Part shown: positions 1 through 12,171 of the stretch, piece after piece
Layout: the number at the start of each line of letters is the position of its first letter
Numbering within the stretch: position 1 is the stretch's first letter
From: Stereum hirsutum FP-91666 SS1
Taxonomy: Eukaryota > Basidiomycota > Agaricomycetes > Russulales > Stereaceae
Assembly: GCF_000264905.1 (NCBI RefSeq)
Contig: NW_006763154.1
Location: 474,769-538,768, forward strand
Direction: 5' to 3'
DNA: 64,000 nucleotides
Made by a program: the position numbers and the translations under genes
The notes under the pieces: model-generated
Seen by the model: only the letters and a program-made list of their open reading frames with translations
Database searches by the model: none
Told to the model about the DNA's origin: nothing

Positions 1-917
1 GCTAACGCTAAGACAAGGGTTGCGAGAGCACGGAAGAGACAGACGCTATTGTCCCACCAAGACCCCACATCATCGGGAGCATCGAAAACGCTAGAACCGG
101 ATATAGTAGGCGCCCAATCATCATTAGAGTTTAAAAGAAAGAAGCTGCATGCTGCATACCTTGAGCCATATTCGAAGGGTCTGTCATCTCCGCTATCGTA
201 CTTTTAGCGACCTGGGACAGACATTCAGCCCTTTGGTTTTGAGATGAGAACGGCGAAAAAGGAGTGGATCGCGGTCGAGGGGAAACGGATGAGGGGACAA
301 GGCAAGAATAATTACCCCGATATTGCCGCACAAAGCTCCTTCCGCACATCGCGCCAGGACAGCACTCCAATATCGGTTTGAGAGTCCAAAACCAAGCGTG
401 GACAGCGTGAGCCCGAATAGGCCAATTATAAGAACCGGCTTTCGACCATAATGATCTGAGGCACGGCCCCAGGAAAGGACACACAGTGCCTCTGTGGCGT
501 AAAAGCATGCTTCCTACGAGTAATGAGGATCATTGGAAAAAATGACTCATATTCGTGGCAACTCACGATCGTCCCTGTGGAATGCAAGACAAATTCAATG
601 GGAATGTATGACACAGACGAGTATTCCAACCACGTACCAGTGAAGTATCCCGTCTTATTACCATCACCATGGGTGACGCCTGTGGACCTGACGAAGTGGT
701 TGACGAACGGAAATATGACACCTCCAACCACAGGCTCTGCCAGCTGTATCAGGAGTACCAGTGCGAGCTGCACTTTGGGTAGAGGATTACGCGTCTTCTG
801 AGACGATAGGGGTGGCGAGCCAGCACTGGGTTGAAGTGCTTCACTTCGAGAGTCCTCCCCAACGCTACCAAGTACATGAGTGGAGTCCGAGTCGGGAACA
901 ACGTTTTGGTGCGTCAT
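1..917 (-). CDS. MFS transporter, N-terminal part, cut by window edge
   Basis: Major facilitator superfamily transporter, expected in the plasma or vacuolar membrane; the substrate cannot be told. The ATG is at 917. Exon 1 (917-638) has a polar N-terminus, then a first membrane segment around PLPKVQLALVLLIQLAEP and the loop GDGNKTGYFTG. An 8-nt microexon (574-567) bridges to exon 3 (513-316), which carries the loop 2-3 signature GRASDHYGRKPV and two further helices. Exon 4 (211-160) reads VAKSTIAEMTDPSNMAQ. Exon 5 starts at 90 with AFSMLPMMWGLGGTI and runs to the edge, where the last bases do not follow the family pattern cleanly. That could be a further splice site or damage just outside view. 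The layout matches fungal MFS proteins of the ZIFL/drug:H+ antiporter type. The family call is firm; function and integrity are open. Confidence 0.85.
567..574 (-). other. 8-nt microexon of the MFS gene
   Basis: Between exon 1 (ending at 638) and exon 3 (starting at 513) the sequence GGACGATC is flanked by CCACAG on its upstream side and GTGAGT on its downstream side. Including it restores the reading frame and gives G-T-I-E-A-C-F, matching the family's G-x-I-E-S-x-F segment. Skipping it shifts the frame. Confidence 0.7.
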
Positions 918-2956
918 CTAGCAATGCAAAACACGAAGATAAACGGTTCTCTGCCCGGATAAAAAGAGAAAAGACAGCTCAACAGGAAAAAAAAGGAGGG
1001 AGTTATAAACCCTCGCCCACATGTTGTAAATCGGAGGCTGCGATGAGACGGGGACAGGGGCGACACGCTTCGACCGCGAGGCTTCGACCGTCGTCCTAAA
1101 ATTGGGGATAGCCGCCATACTCTTCAAATGGTGGGTCCAGTCTACGCTGTGTTTCACTTCCGTGCCATTAATTCAACGATTAGTCAATGCGCCAATCGCA
1201 GATACCTCCAACCGGTAACTCAAGCTTGGCGAGATCTTCGCCCTATGATCACCTTACGAGAGATGAGATTGGCAAGTCCTTCAGGCATAGCCACAGGCTA
1301 GCAGTTGTGTTCCCGGAAGGTCCTTATGTCCCGCGGCCACACGTGGTTACCGAATAGGATCGCCATCGGACGGATTACTGAAAGTCAAATGGAGATACAA
1401 GTTGAGCAAGGGTTGAAGGGGGGCGAGACCTGTGCCGGAGACGACGGGCTGTACTTCTGGATGTTTGACGGTACGTCCGCTCCGCAAGTTGGTACGTTCA
1501 TCAGGGCAACAGCACCCGGAAAATTCTATTAGGGTCAGAGAAATGAATAGTAAACCTTGCGCAACTACGCACGTTCTAAAGTCGCAGAGGCAAGTTATTG
1601 AAGTCCTGTTCACTGACGGGGTTGAGTGCGCAAATAAGTGAACGGTGAAGCGCCAACGCTTTGAGGAATAACTCTGGGGTGTTGAGTTTCAGTCTATTTC
1701 GGGATTCAACCGGTTTCCTGATGCAAATGCGTCCGTGCCGAACGTGTATGAGTGTCCGCGATCCGAGCTTCCAGATAAAGGGGGAAGATTCATTGCTTAA
1801 GCTATGTAGATACGCAGTAGCCAGGTCACAAGTGGGATAAAAACCGTCGATGAAGACACCGTGAAGCCTCGTGCAGCTTGTAGAAGACGTTTTGCTGACA
1901 TGCGCTACATGCTCTACAAATACGGAGCTTCAGCTGCAATATCGAGAACCTGAAACGCGGAGGAAGAGAAACGGCTCGCCTTTTTGGGTGTCTGTTTGTC
2001 GAAAAGTGATTCGGACTTCTGGTTTATGTAGATGGTAATGTCATCTTCTAGATCAGTTGGATCTTGCTGGCACCATTGAGCACACCCTACGTACAACTAT
2101 AGAGTCCACGTAGAGGGGGATGCTTCACGAGATAGGGAAAGATCGAGTACAGAAAATTTCTCCTCCGTCCCGCAGCTCTGATCATCCCCGCAGATCAAGG
2201 CGTGTGCGAGCGTGTGATGATACATAGAGCGGCCAACCCCTCCGTAATGAGCGGCGAAATTCTGTAAGGAGGAAGATGAAATTGCAGGAGAAAAGTGCCA
2301 CCGATGGTGACATCGACTACGACCAGACCAGACGGTGACCCGCTGGCAACGAGGCAGCGATGGAGACCAATCCAGTGGCAGGAATCCTTACACTGCGAAA
2401 TGCAAACATGATGCAGAATACCCGATCTACATAAAGTAGCTATAGCCATGAAAACGTACAAGGTCGGATGTACTTACTAGTAGTAGTTTACTACTCTCGG
2501 GGCGAACCTGGGCGACACGCCCACTTCGGAAGGAAATCCTCCGTGGTTACAATCATACAGTGTCGGTGACTTCAAGTCGACCTAGACCTCAAGAAAAAGA
2601 GCGTGCAGGTGAACAGTATCCATGACCATCGATTTACAGCATAGGCCGCGCAGAGGTTCGACGGAGGTGGGTTTAACTTTGAAGGCGCACAGGAGCTTTA
2701 CCACAAACAATCACGGCAGGACCGGATGACAAAGATAAGATAAGATTTCGTTCTTCGTTGCCACATGAAGATTGTGGCGATCGACTTCAACAAACTTGCC
2801 ATTCAAGGTTCAAGAATAGAGTCTTCATCACTTTGCTTCCCGGCACCGTCAGCGAACTGTACTATGGGTATCATGACATGTACGTTGCACCCGAGATATC
2901 CACTTCAATACCACTAGTTCGTTTCTGTCACCCCTAAGTGTCTACGCTAAGCCAAG
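918..2956. other. Intergenic stretch, no supported gene
   Basis: About 2 kb with only short open frames (under 90 codons), no recognisable protein similarity and no consistent exon chain on either strand. The part next to 918 must hold the transporter promoter, and the part next to 2956 the 3' end of the oxidoreductase transcript. Confidence 0.6.
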
Positions 2957-4721
2957 TCAACCCGATGAAGTCTTCGGAGTGAGCATCGTCGTCCACCCCC
3001 TCTCATACTGGTTTGCTGGTTTCACGGCCACGCCAAGGTCTTCAGCTGCTTGAATCGCCCAATGTGGGTTCCTAAGAAACGGACGTCCAATGAAAATTAC
3101 GTCCGCCTGGTTAGACTGGAGGATCTGCTCCGCGTATTGTGGCGTGTCTATAAGACCAACGGCTCCAACGAGGGTATCTGGATGAGCGCTCTTGATAGCT
3201 TCCGCAAAGTGCACCTAGGACGAATAAAGGAAAGGGTGTGTATGTCAACAGCGCTTCATTCTGTCAGAGTAGTTCAAAAGTATCACCGACCTGGTACCCA
3301 GGCGCCACTGGTATCTTTTGCTTGGACCATAGACCTCCACTTGACACATGAATCAAATCGACACCGCGCTTCTTTAGCTCGCCCGAAAACTGCACGCTTT
3401 GTTCGATCCCCCACTGCATCCATTTACCATTGTTGTCTCTTTCCGGCCCTTCCGCCCAATCTGTGGCGCTCAGTCGATAGAATAGAGGCTTGCTGGAGGG
3501 CCACGCTTCGCGACAGCGCTCGGTGATGCGAAGAGGATATCGGAGACGATTTTCGAGGCTGCCTCCGTAAATATCTTCTCGGATATTCGAAAGAGGAGAG
3601 CAGAAGTTATGCAAGAGGTAGCCGTGAGCACCGTGCAGTTCTATGAAGTCGACTAGATAATGGAGGCATCAGCAAGAGAGAATGAGGAGGAGGCAGCGAG
3701 ATTACGAACATCCTACTTCTCCGCACCGCTTCACAGCTGCGATGAACGCTTCTTCGACATCCTTCATTCGCTGTTCGTCCATTTCCTTAGGCTGTGGATA
3801 ATCATCAGAGGATTTGATCGCGCTTGGTGCCCAAACTAAATATGATAGAGCCGCAGGTTGTTAAAGAGTTGTCAACGGATCTCCTACGTTCTATTTCATT
3901 GTGTTATGAGCTAAAATACGAAGGCTTCGATGAAACTTACTGTCTCCAGGCCAACCTCCCTCATCAACCTCAGCCATCCACTTCCCAGCCTTATACGATC
4001 TCGCAGCGTTAGCGTACACCCATGGCGCATATGTCGACCCTTTTCTACCCGAATGCTGCAATTGTACGCCGATAGCTGTTTCATGGGCATGGGCAAAATC
4101 CACGATCCTTTTGAGAGGCTCAATATGAGAGTCACTCCATAAGCCCTGTTTGTGACGATGTTACGGGACAGTGTCGGTCAAACAGAGTGAAAACACACTC
4201 ACTACGTCTTCAGGTGAGACACGGCCCTCGGGAAGTACTGCCGTGGCTTCTATGCATATTGCACCTACACCACGAGTCGCAAGTCCCTGTACGTTTGCTC
4301 CATGAGGCTCAAGTTCGAACAAGCATTGCAGATATAAACACACGTACACCATAATGAACTAGATGCCAGTCGGTGGCATGACCATCATCCGCGCTGTATA
4401 AAGCCATCGGTGCCTGCCAATGTTGAAAAAAATCAGGAAGATGGGTATATCGACAATGCACCGACACATTAGATCGTACCACGAAGATGCGGTTCTTGAA
4501 CTCGACGTCCCTGGACTTGAATGGTTGAAACAACAGCGGAAGTTGTGAATTCTGCTGGAACTGCGTCTATAGGGCCACAAACGATTTCTGAGCACCCATG
4601 CTGACAAAAAGAGTGGGAAATTTGACAGAGGATGTACCTTGGGCAATGCTACGCCGATTTTGGGCTCGTTCAAAGGATAGTACTCCCTTGCACCAGCAAC
4701 GGCCTCGTTAAGGTTGGCCAT
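2957..4721 (-). CDS. NADH:flavin oxidoreductase, Old Yellow Enzyme family (YqjM-like class)
   Basis: FMN-dependent TIM-barrel ene-reductase that reduces activated C=C bonds with NAD(P)H; cytosolic by default. The start ATG at 4721 gives MANLNEAVAGAREYYPL; an in-frame GTG further upstream is ignored. Exons chain cleanly through introns at 4479-4414, 4347-4287 and about four others. Visible motifs in order: LFQPFKSRDVEFKNRIFV, APMALYSADDGHATDWHLVH, ATRGVGAICIEATAVLPEGR, QLQHSGRKGSTYAPW, the substrate-binding pair in ELHGAHGYLLHNFCSPLSN, YGGSLENR, LIHVSSGG and VIFIGRPFLRNPHW. The length of about 400 residues fits the family. One oddity: the usual redox cysteine of this class, in the PMC-x-Y segment, is alanine here (PMALY). 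It lies head-to-tail with the MFS gene, 2 kb away. The family call is firm; the substrate is unknown. Confidence 0.92.
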
Positions 4722-5463
4722 AGGTGCAAGATGCGGATGATTGGAAGACTCGGATACCCGATGGAGCACTACTTATGCGAAGGCGAGAGCAGGGAGGACA
4801 CCGAAGCACCAGAAATACCAGGGAAGGACCATGCTTTATACAGAACTCCGTCTCAGTAAGAACTCCGCGCCCTAGGCCTACTGCCTGAATGAAGTGTGTA
4901 TGAGTAAGTCAACCCTGACCGCTGATTCAGGCTGAAAACATCGCTGACTCACCTAGTATTTTGGGGCATATCTGAACAAATCTATCCCTATCTATGCAAC
5001 ATCTATCTGTCTCGGAACCTAGATTTGACCACAATCATAGGCTACAGATAATCCAGTTCCGTAGTTGACTTCTCTTAGTGAGATACAACGAAACAATCAA
5101 GAGCCACGAATAAAGAATTTCTGATACCTCGAGAACGTGCTCGTCGAGAATCGCAGTTCAAGAATCATAGGATCGACCGAATTGACTTCACGGCGTCGGT
5201 AACTTATAGCGCCTCGGCGATAATTATAACCGGATCGTGGCATTTGTTTGCACTTGTTGAATTCGAAAGCCGTTGCCTTCCGGCTTGGTCCCTGCTGTGC
5301 CTTCCGCGCCTCCGAAGCCGCTAACGATCCCTAGAGAAGGCCAATGCGGAGAAGAAAGGATGTTGATTTACCTGTGTATCATGTCCGACCACCTACCAAT
5401 CCGTTTCAACATAGTGAATAGATGCATCGGGGCGCACCACAGACGTCTAGTACAGTCAATACG

Positions 5464-5720
5464 CTCATACGGAATACACCGATAAGGAATAAAATTACCA
5501 TATATGGAAATGGGTGTAAACATGGCCCGACGAAAGATTCAATTATGGAGACACATTGTTCAACTCATGACATGTCATCTACCACCCAGATATGTCAGTA
5601 TATGTCGTAGAAAGATACATGTATATTTTGGAATCTCTGCCATGACTATCACAATTGCTGGAGTGATTTTCTCATAAGGAATAAAATAATCCGAATTACC
5701 CCGATTTTATTCCATATGAG
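5464..5720. repeat. Possible small MITE-like element with terminal inverted repeats
   Basis: The left end reads CTCATACGGAATA at 5464. The right end, read on the minus strand from 5720, is CTCATATGGAATAAAAT. The internal 5671-5720 segment is itself a 17-nt stem with one mismatch: CTCATAAGGAATAAAAT against ATTTTATTCCATATGAG, with a 16-nt loop. A related stretch, AAGGAATAAAAT, lies near 5484-5495. I see no clear target-site duplication, so the transposon call is tentative; the hairpin itself is plain. Confidence 0.4.
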
Positions 5721-5967
5721 GATATCAACTGTACCTCCCTGATTGTGGACATACTCATGTATCCATAGGGAAGCCCGAAAAAGCAATGAGCAGGACAATG
5801 GCGAGTTTTAGCTGATACCGAAGTCAGTGATGAAACATTCCGAGCGTGCGTGTATGGAGGAGACAGTAGATGGGGGGTGCGATGCAACAAGAAAACTAAA
5901 CAAACAAGAAAATACGTAGAGTCCACAGCGATATGCTAAAGCGACAGGCGATTGATGCATGGAAGAT

Positions 5968-5999
5968 GGGGGGGGTGGGGGTGGGAAGGGGGGATAGGG
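5968..5999 (+). other. G-quadruplex-capable G-rich tract
   Basis: Runs of 8, 5, 3, 6 and 3 guanines separated by one to three bases (T, T, AA, ATA) on the plus strand. This fits the usual G4 pattern of four or more G3+ runs with short loops. It lies about 500 bp beyond the stop codon of the minus-strand kinase, so it is probably outside coding sequence. Confidence 0.6.
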
Positions 6000-6502
6000 A
6001 CATGGGAAAGGGATGAGGGTGATGTTGCTGGTCGATGAATATGATAGATAGCAGGGTATGTATGATACCTAAAACGTGCACATAAATGTTCGTGTATACA
6101 TTCTTGGAACAACATGAGAGGACATCGTAGTTCATGGAGGAAAAAAACAAGGAGACGACGTGTATACCAGAAAAAAGACAGAACCAGACCGAGACCCAAA
6201 AGAATCGCCGATGGAACCGAGAGAAAAATCAATGCCCTGACACGGAAAGGAGACAGAAAAATAAAGTTAAGTTCAAAAACGCCAGCCCGACGTGAAAATG
6301 TATACGTAGGAGATTCCAAGAAACTGAAAAAAATGGCAAGAAAAAAGACCTTCTGTGGATTATTGTTAGCGTAGTATTGATGGAGACGAGGATGGTGGAT
6401 ATCGATGCTCGGATTCTCCGAGACGTCGCGGAGGAACTTCGTCTCTTCTTTTCTTGGCGACCTGAAGTACATCCTTAAGGTCTCTGGTTACCGTACGGTC
6501 AG

Positions 6503-9500
6503 CTAATGATATCCACCAAAACCTCCCAAAGAGCCAAAATGAACGTACTTCATCATGATAGGCTTCGTCAACACCTTATCCGCGCCCGCCTCCATATAGT
6601 TTAGCTGATCCTCTGTCAGCGCATTCCCGGTACAGCCGACGACCAGATCCATTCTCCCCCTCGCCCTCAACTCCCTAACGGCATCTTCACCGGTCATGAC
6701 TGGCATGTAGTTATCAAGACTGACGAGGTCGTATTTTCGGGCACCCTCAGCCAGAATGATGTCGAGGAACTGTTGGCCGTCATCGGCGGTATCGACGACG
6801 CAACCTAACTTGGTCAACATCCTGAACGTACATTGGCGTCAGTTTCTGTTCGTGAAGGATCTAAGATAAGACGGTGACAAAATAGCTTTACCTCGTCATA
6901 AGTGTCCTCGTCATGGGATCATCATCCACCACCAACACAACCAACGGATTACCCTCTTCACCTGAACTACTCGCTGGTGCCGTTTGAGAAACAGGTGTAG
7001 GTGACAGACTCGCCGCGGGAGCACTCCAAGCTTTCCCCATACCCTCGGGTCCAGGTGTAACAATCGGGCCAGGGCGTACAGGTCGCTCCAATATCGGGTC
7101 GTCAGATGCCTTGTCCTCATTATCGTCCATGCCTGGCAGCGTTGGTGTCAAGCCAGGAGGAGAAACAACGTTCACCGGAGAATCCTGTGGCCTGCTACCA
7201 TGTTCCGACTCGGTCGCATCATCATGTCCATCTTGCGACTGATACCTGGGCAACGGTGGCAGAACCATCGACATGTTTGGAGGTGATCCCGACCTCGGAT
7301 GCGTTGGACTTCTGGCCGAAAGATCAACGTTGGGCAAGTTCGGACTGTTTACCGTGTCGTCATCCTTCGTCAAGGGACTCTCTGTGGAATGGGTACTGAG
7401 AGCATGGGACTTCGTGGGGGAGTCTGAGGGATCCTGTGCTGGGTGAGCTTCGGAGGACGGTATTGTGGCGAGGATAGGCCGAGGAGACCGTGTAGGATTC
7501 GGACTGGCGAAAGCAGAGGGTGGAGAGAGCGTCGACATAGGTGCAAACGGCGCGAGAGTACTTCGTGAAGTCTGCACCTCATGAGTTGTAGCGAGCGGAT
7601 AGGACATCTCGACCCAGAACATCGCGCCTTGTCCCTTGCGGGATTGCACGCCGAGCCTTCCTCCACTCAAGCTGACGATCTGACGGACAATCGCCAGGCC
7701 AAGTCCACTCCCTTTCCCGCTCAGCTTTCCCACATTCGTCTGGACGAATGGCTGGAACAGCCTCCCGTCGACCAGATCGGATGGACGAATTCCTGGGCCG
7801 CTATCATGTACCTCTAATCTAATGGTCACCATATCCCTCTCCCTTTTCCCCACGATCCCTCCATCCGTACTCCCACCCAGCCCAATCCCCATCGCCGCCA
7901 ATCCTATTCTCTCGTCGGATCGTCTCGGGGAATGCTTGTGGCCTCTGATCCCGGGAGCGGTCTTCGTACTTGGGTTTCGACTTAAAGGGTTCGTATTTCC
8001 CTCTAAGCCACCATGACCCGAAAGTACTGCAGTCCCATTCCCAGACCCTGTCCCGCTCCCAGGCGATGATCCAGCCCCACTGCCCGTCCCAGAGCCCGCA
8101 TTCGTCGACATCCAGGACGGCGCACTCACAAGCCTCGTCACGATTTTGACAGGCCCACCACCCTCCGGTGTGAACTTCACCGCGTTCGAGGCTAAGTTCG
8201 TAAGGACCTGCCGAAGACGGATTTCGTCGCCTATGACCCATACTCCGTCGCCGCTCCCACTCGCACCTGCGCCACCGCCACCCGACGCCGACTGAGTGTG
8301 GCCCTGACCTGAGTTTGGCGTATATGAACGACGCGGTGGTGGTTCTGGCGAATGATAATTCATCGAATTCCTGATGCTGGAGCTGTTGGCTGCGTTGACG
8401 GCGGCCGTGTTGAACGTGATAGGGCCAGCGTTTATATTGGAACCGGGTGGAGCTATGAAGCCAATCGCGTCTATCCGTTCGTCCAGGTCGATGATGAGTT
8501 CTAGTCGTTTGGCAGAGGTATCGACGCCGATGGGACGGAGTGCGTTGTGCAATGACCGATGGAGAGGAAATGGACGGGGATGGGATTCGAATCTTCCGGC
8601 ATCCATTTCTATTGAGGCAGGTACGAGCAATTAGAAGATAAGTCATGGTCGGGTGTGTGAAGCGCGGACGCGACGTACTCTGTAGGTCCAAGGCATCATT
8701 GAGCACTTGTTGCATCATCGTCAAGGAGGCCTGGTGATCACAAGCAAGAGCAATCTTGGGATTAGTTTCCGAGAAGTATGATCAAGATAAACAGCGGAAA
8801 AGGTGTCGGGAATCACAAGACGGAACCAGGAACATATGTCAGACTTCTGCAATGTATGCAACAACCGACGCAAATAATCTAGCTACAGCGCATCTAATGA
8901 ATCAAAGACACAGATGAGTTGGAAAAGGCGGGAACAAGGCTGTATGAGCGAGAAAAGGAAACGAAATTTAAAAGTGACATAGTCACCAGCTTTTCCGTAA
9001 TTGGACGAAATATCCGGACATCCAGAACATACACACATCGAGACGTTTCAGCGTATCGCATTGGTATGCAATCCTCAACACCAAAGCAGATTCGCAGTCG
9101 CATCCATACAACCGAAGAACGGTTCCGCGCCGCACATAATAACGCTTGCACAACAGTGCTCCGAGTGACCACAGCAAAGGACACAAAGACAGAAAGCACC
9201 AGGGACCACAAATCCAGCCTCGAATGGACCACGCAAGACCAAAACATAGGACAATATTACCGTTGAAGAGGAAAAAACATACCTCCAACGCATAAACCTC
9301 GATACTCTGCTCCTCGAGTGTCTCAGGCTTGAAAGCATCGTTCGTCTGCATATTCTGGTACGCGAGCACTGTAGGCGCCGGCAGTCAGTAACAGAGACAT
9401 GAAAGCTCGAAATAGAGGGAAGAGGACTCCGAAATAAAAGGAAGAGGAATGAAACAGGGAGGTAACAGTAAAGGGAGAAAAGAAAAAGGAACGCACTAGC

Positions 9501-11739
9501 AGTATTCAACGGCACCCGAACCTCATGAAAAATATAGCTCGCGAACCGTTTCTTCGCATGACTCGCCTTGGACTCCGCGATCTGTGCTTTCTGCTGTGCG
9601 CGATAGGCGATTTTCAGCTGCGAGTTGAGGATGTACATTCGACGGGAGTTCTGCATTATTTGGATGTGTGTTATTCGAAGGTACAAGGGGAGAGGGTGGA
9701 TTGTGGATCCGAAGGAGGGGAAGAAGGAACAATGATTTTGGATTGTGAGTCAGTTTGTCAGATCACGACGGAATATTGAGGACCGAGGAGAAAGGACTGA
9801 CCGCTTCGCGACTGTAATGCAGTGCCTGGATGAAGACCGAGAAGATGCACTGTTCAATGACATTGTCATCAGTATCGTGTCTCCAACATGCCCGTTCGCA
9901 GGTGGAAAAAATAAACGTTCAGGGTCGAGAATGGGAGGACGACATACGAAGCTAACAACATTCCGTGCATAGATCGATTGGTCCGGGATGATGAGCGTCA
10001 TGAGTAATACGAAAAAGACGGCTTGGACGACGGCATTATACAGCCTTCGTGACACGATGAACACTACACACAAACGGCGAGAACGACTTGAATTAGCGGG
10101 CTGGACCAATAGAGCACCAAGATGAAGACGTACTCATCATAGCAGGCAGCCCCGTCGAATAATAACCTATTCATATCCACACAAGCACCATTCACATCAG
10201 TTAGAACACGAAACCTTGAACCCTTCAACGTCAACTCTGCTTGTAATTGTGGCGAGCACTCACTCATGGCTAAGAAATCCTTCCCAAAACACGTGTTGTC
10301 CGTCTTGTTGAAGAAGTCACATTCCTTGATCTGTATGACCTCCGACAGTCCGCAGTACCATGTCGCAAGGCAGAAGCAGGTGTGGAAGAGCACGGGTCGG
10401 TAGCGAGGCATGTCGAAGGCGACCATGAAAGGGATGGGTAGGGTGACGAGGGTGAGACCGCCGTACTGAGAGCATCAGGGGTAAAGCAGTTAGGGGTTGA
10501 ATATGCCACAGAGGGAACGCAAATGCATGAGGACATGGATACGGATGGCAATCGAAATGGAGAGAGAGAGGACATGATATAATGGTGGAGATACGCACGT
10601 ATACAGCCTATTAATATATAGTGTTAATCAAAGGCCAACCGAAGACCACGGACGCCGGAAGAGAATGATGCGACTCAGAAGTAGGCACGTACCTTTTCGT
10701 AGAGATTGACGCTGTGGTTGAGAATGAGGTAGAGGACCCAGTTGAGTACTAGATACAGCGAGCCATAGCTAGAGGATAGAGTTCCCAACAAGTTGAAGAA
10801 ATAAGCGGGATATTACTGAACGCCAGAGAAGATGAACGCACAAAGCGAAAGCCTTCGTGGAATACCACATCTGTTTCTGGTAGTCTTCCTCGAACGCTAA
10901 GCCCCCAGCTTCAATACCAGCATAATGAACGTCGAGGTAGAATATAAACGCACCAGGATCCTCAAATCTCGGATCGAAGAACTCGGCCATGACCGGCCAC
11001 AACCTCCACCTCAGTAGTCCCCATAGTCCGCCTGTATCCCTGCCGGTATCCCATGCGTCCGTACTACCTCCACTTCTACTCCCTCCTTCATATCCGCCAT
11101 GCACCCCCCTCACACTCCCCTGCCCACTCTCGCTCTGCTTCGTCCCTGTGTCCTTCTCACTGCCATGTACATGCGTGCCCGGTCGGTCCCCGCCTTCTCC
11201 GTCCACGACGACCTCGTCAAGAACCCAATCGCCTCCATCTTTCTCTGCTGCAGTGTGTCTTTGGCCTGCGGAGATAAGACCGCCAAGTGACGTCGATGCA
11301 GAAGCTGAAGACTCTGAACCATCGTTATTGAGACCATCCGAAGGCGAACCGGTCGAGGCCGATGTGATTTTGGACAGCACCTGGCGAACGACTGTGGATC
11401 ATCAGCTCTTGGTTCTTTCTTTCCCAAATCGATGTATGGTGACACGAAGATGCACTGGAAGCCATGAGGCAAAGAAACGAACAGAAGCAAGAACAAAAAA
11501 AGGACATGAAGGCAGGAATACATACACCTCGTCCACTTCCCAGGATACGCCCTTCTCTCAAACTTGATCTGCCTGATGTTGCTCGGGCCAACATCGGTAG
11601 CGGGTTGGTGGACAGGCAAAGGCGTCCTGATCGAGCTCGCATGGTTCGTCATCGCATGCTGAATGTCTTCCTCACCACTGCTGACGACGGTGTCGTGGCG
11701 GGGGAGGGGAGTGGCAAAGCGGAACCCTGTCGCCCCCAT
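6503..11739 (-). CDS. Membrane-bound hybrid histidine kinase
   Basis: Sensor kinase that autophosphorylates a histidine and passes the phosphate to an attached receiver aspartate. The start ATG is at 11739. After a soluble N-terminus and a Ser/Gly-rich segment come EFFDPRFEDP, several hydrophobic helices (for example YGSLYLVLNWVLYLILN and VVQAVFFVLLMTLIIP) and a short helix before the HisKA domain, whose H-box is FHEVRVPLN near 9.52 kb. The ATPase domain shows the N-box NLASNAVKF near 8.19 kb, G1 DSGPGIRPSD, and G2 GKGSGLGLAIV near 7.7 kb. A Pro/Ser-rich linker of roughly 200 residues leads to the receiver (VVLVVDDDPMTR; acceptor Asp in SLDNYMPVMTG; conserved Thr in CTGNAL; Lys in LTKPI). The intron inside the receiver joins MTR to MLTKLGC. 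All catalytic residues are present. A Gly/Ser-rich insert of about 80 residues separates the N-box and G1. It belongs to the fungal multi-TM hybrid kinases; the signal is unknown. Confidence 0.92.
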
Positions 11740-12171
11740 GAAAACCGCGTCAGAGTCGCCGGCGGGCCGGTAAACTAATCTCTCCTCGCGCCCGTCTTAT
11801 AAGTATTAGCGCCCATCAAGCGCCCGTGCTCATTCTGAACTTGTTCTGAACGCCAGCACTTTTAACTCGACTACTGGAGCTGCTCTACTTCAATGCTTCA
11901 ATACCGCACACTACGGCCTCCAGGCATCTGGTACCGAAGGTTGCCTTGTATATTTTGATCTATATAATAAGTACTGTTTGCTTATGTCATATCTCCTTCG
12001 AAGGCCTAGGCCTTGCTTGAGGCCTGGTGTCGAACTGATTTTAACGAAATACATATTCCAGGAGCTGATAGTACACCGAACATTTTGTAGATTCATTACA
12101 GTGTGAGGGGAACGTTGTACAATTATTTATAGGAAAGAACTTCGTCGTTGAGCACCAGATTACCATTCCCT
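11740..12171. other. Spacer between reductase stop and kinase start
   Basis: 430 bp holding the 3' end of the reductase transcript and the kinase promoter. No ORF of note and no conserved element recognised. Confidence 0.5.

Larger units (their letters stand above)
4722..6502. other. Intergenic stretch with hairpin and G-rich tract
   Basis: No gene seen in 1.8 kb. It contains the promoter side of the oxidoreductase near 4722, an AT-rich inverted-repeat element around 5464-5720, a G-run near 5968-5999, and A-rich sequence around 6120-6360 next to the 3' end of the histidine kinase gene. Confidence 0.6.

Noticed and set aside
4722..4769. Earlier start for the flavin oxidoreductase
   Set aside because: It would need a GTG codon; the ATG at 4721 is the natural eukaryotic start.
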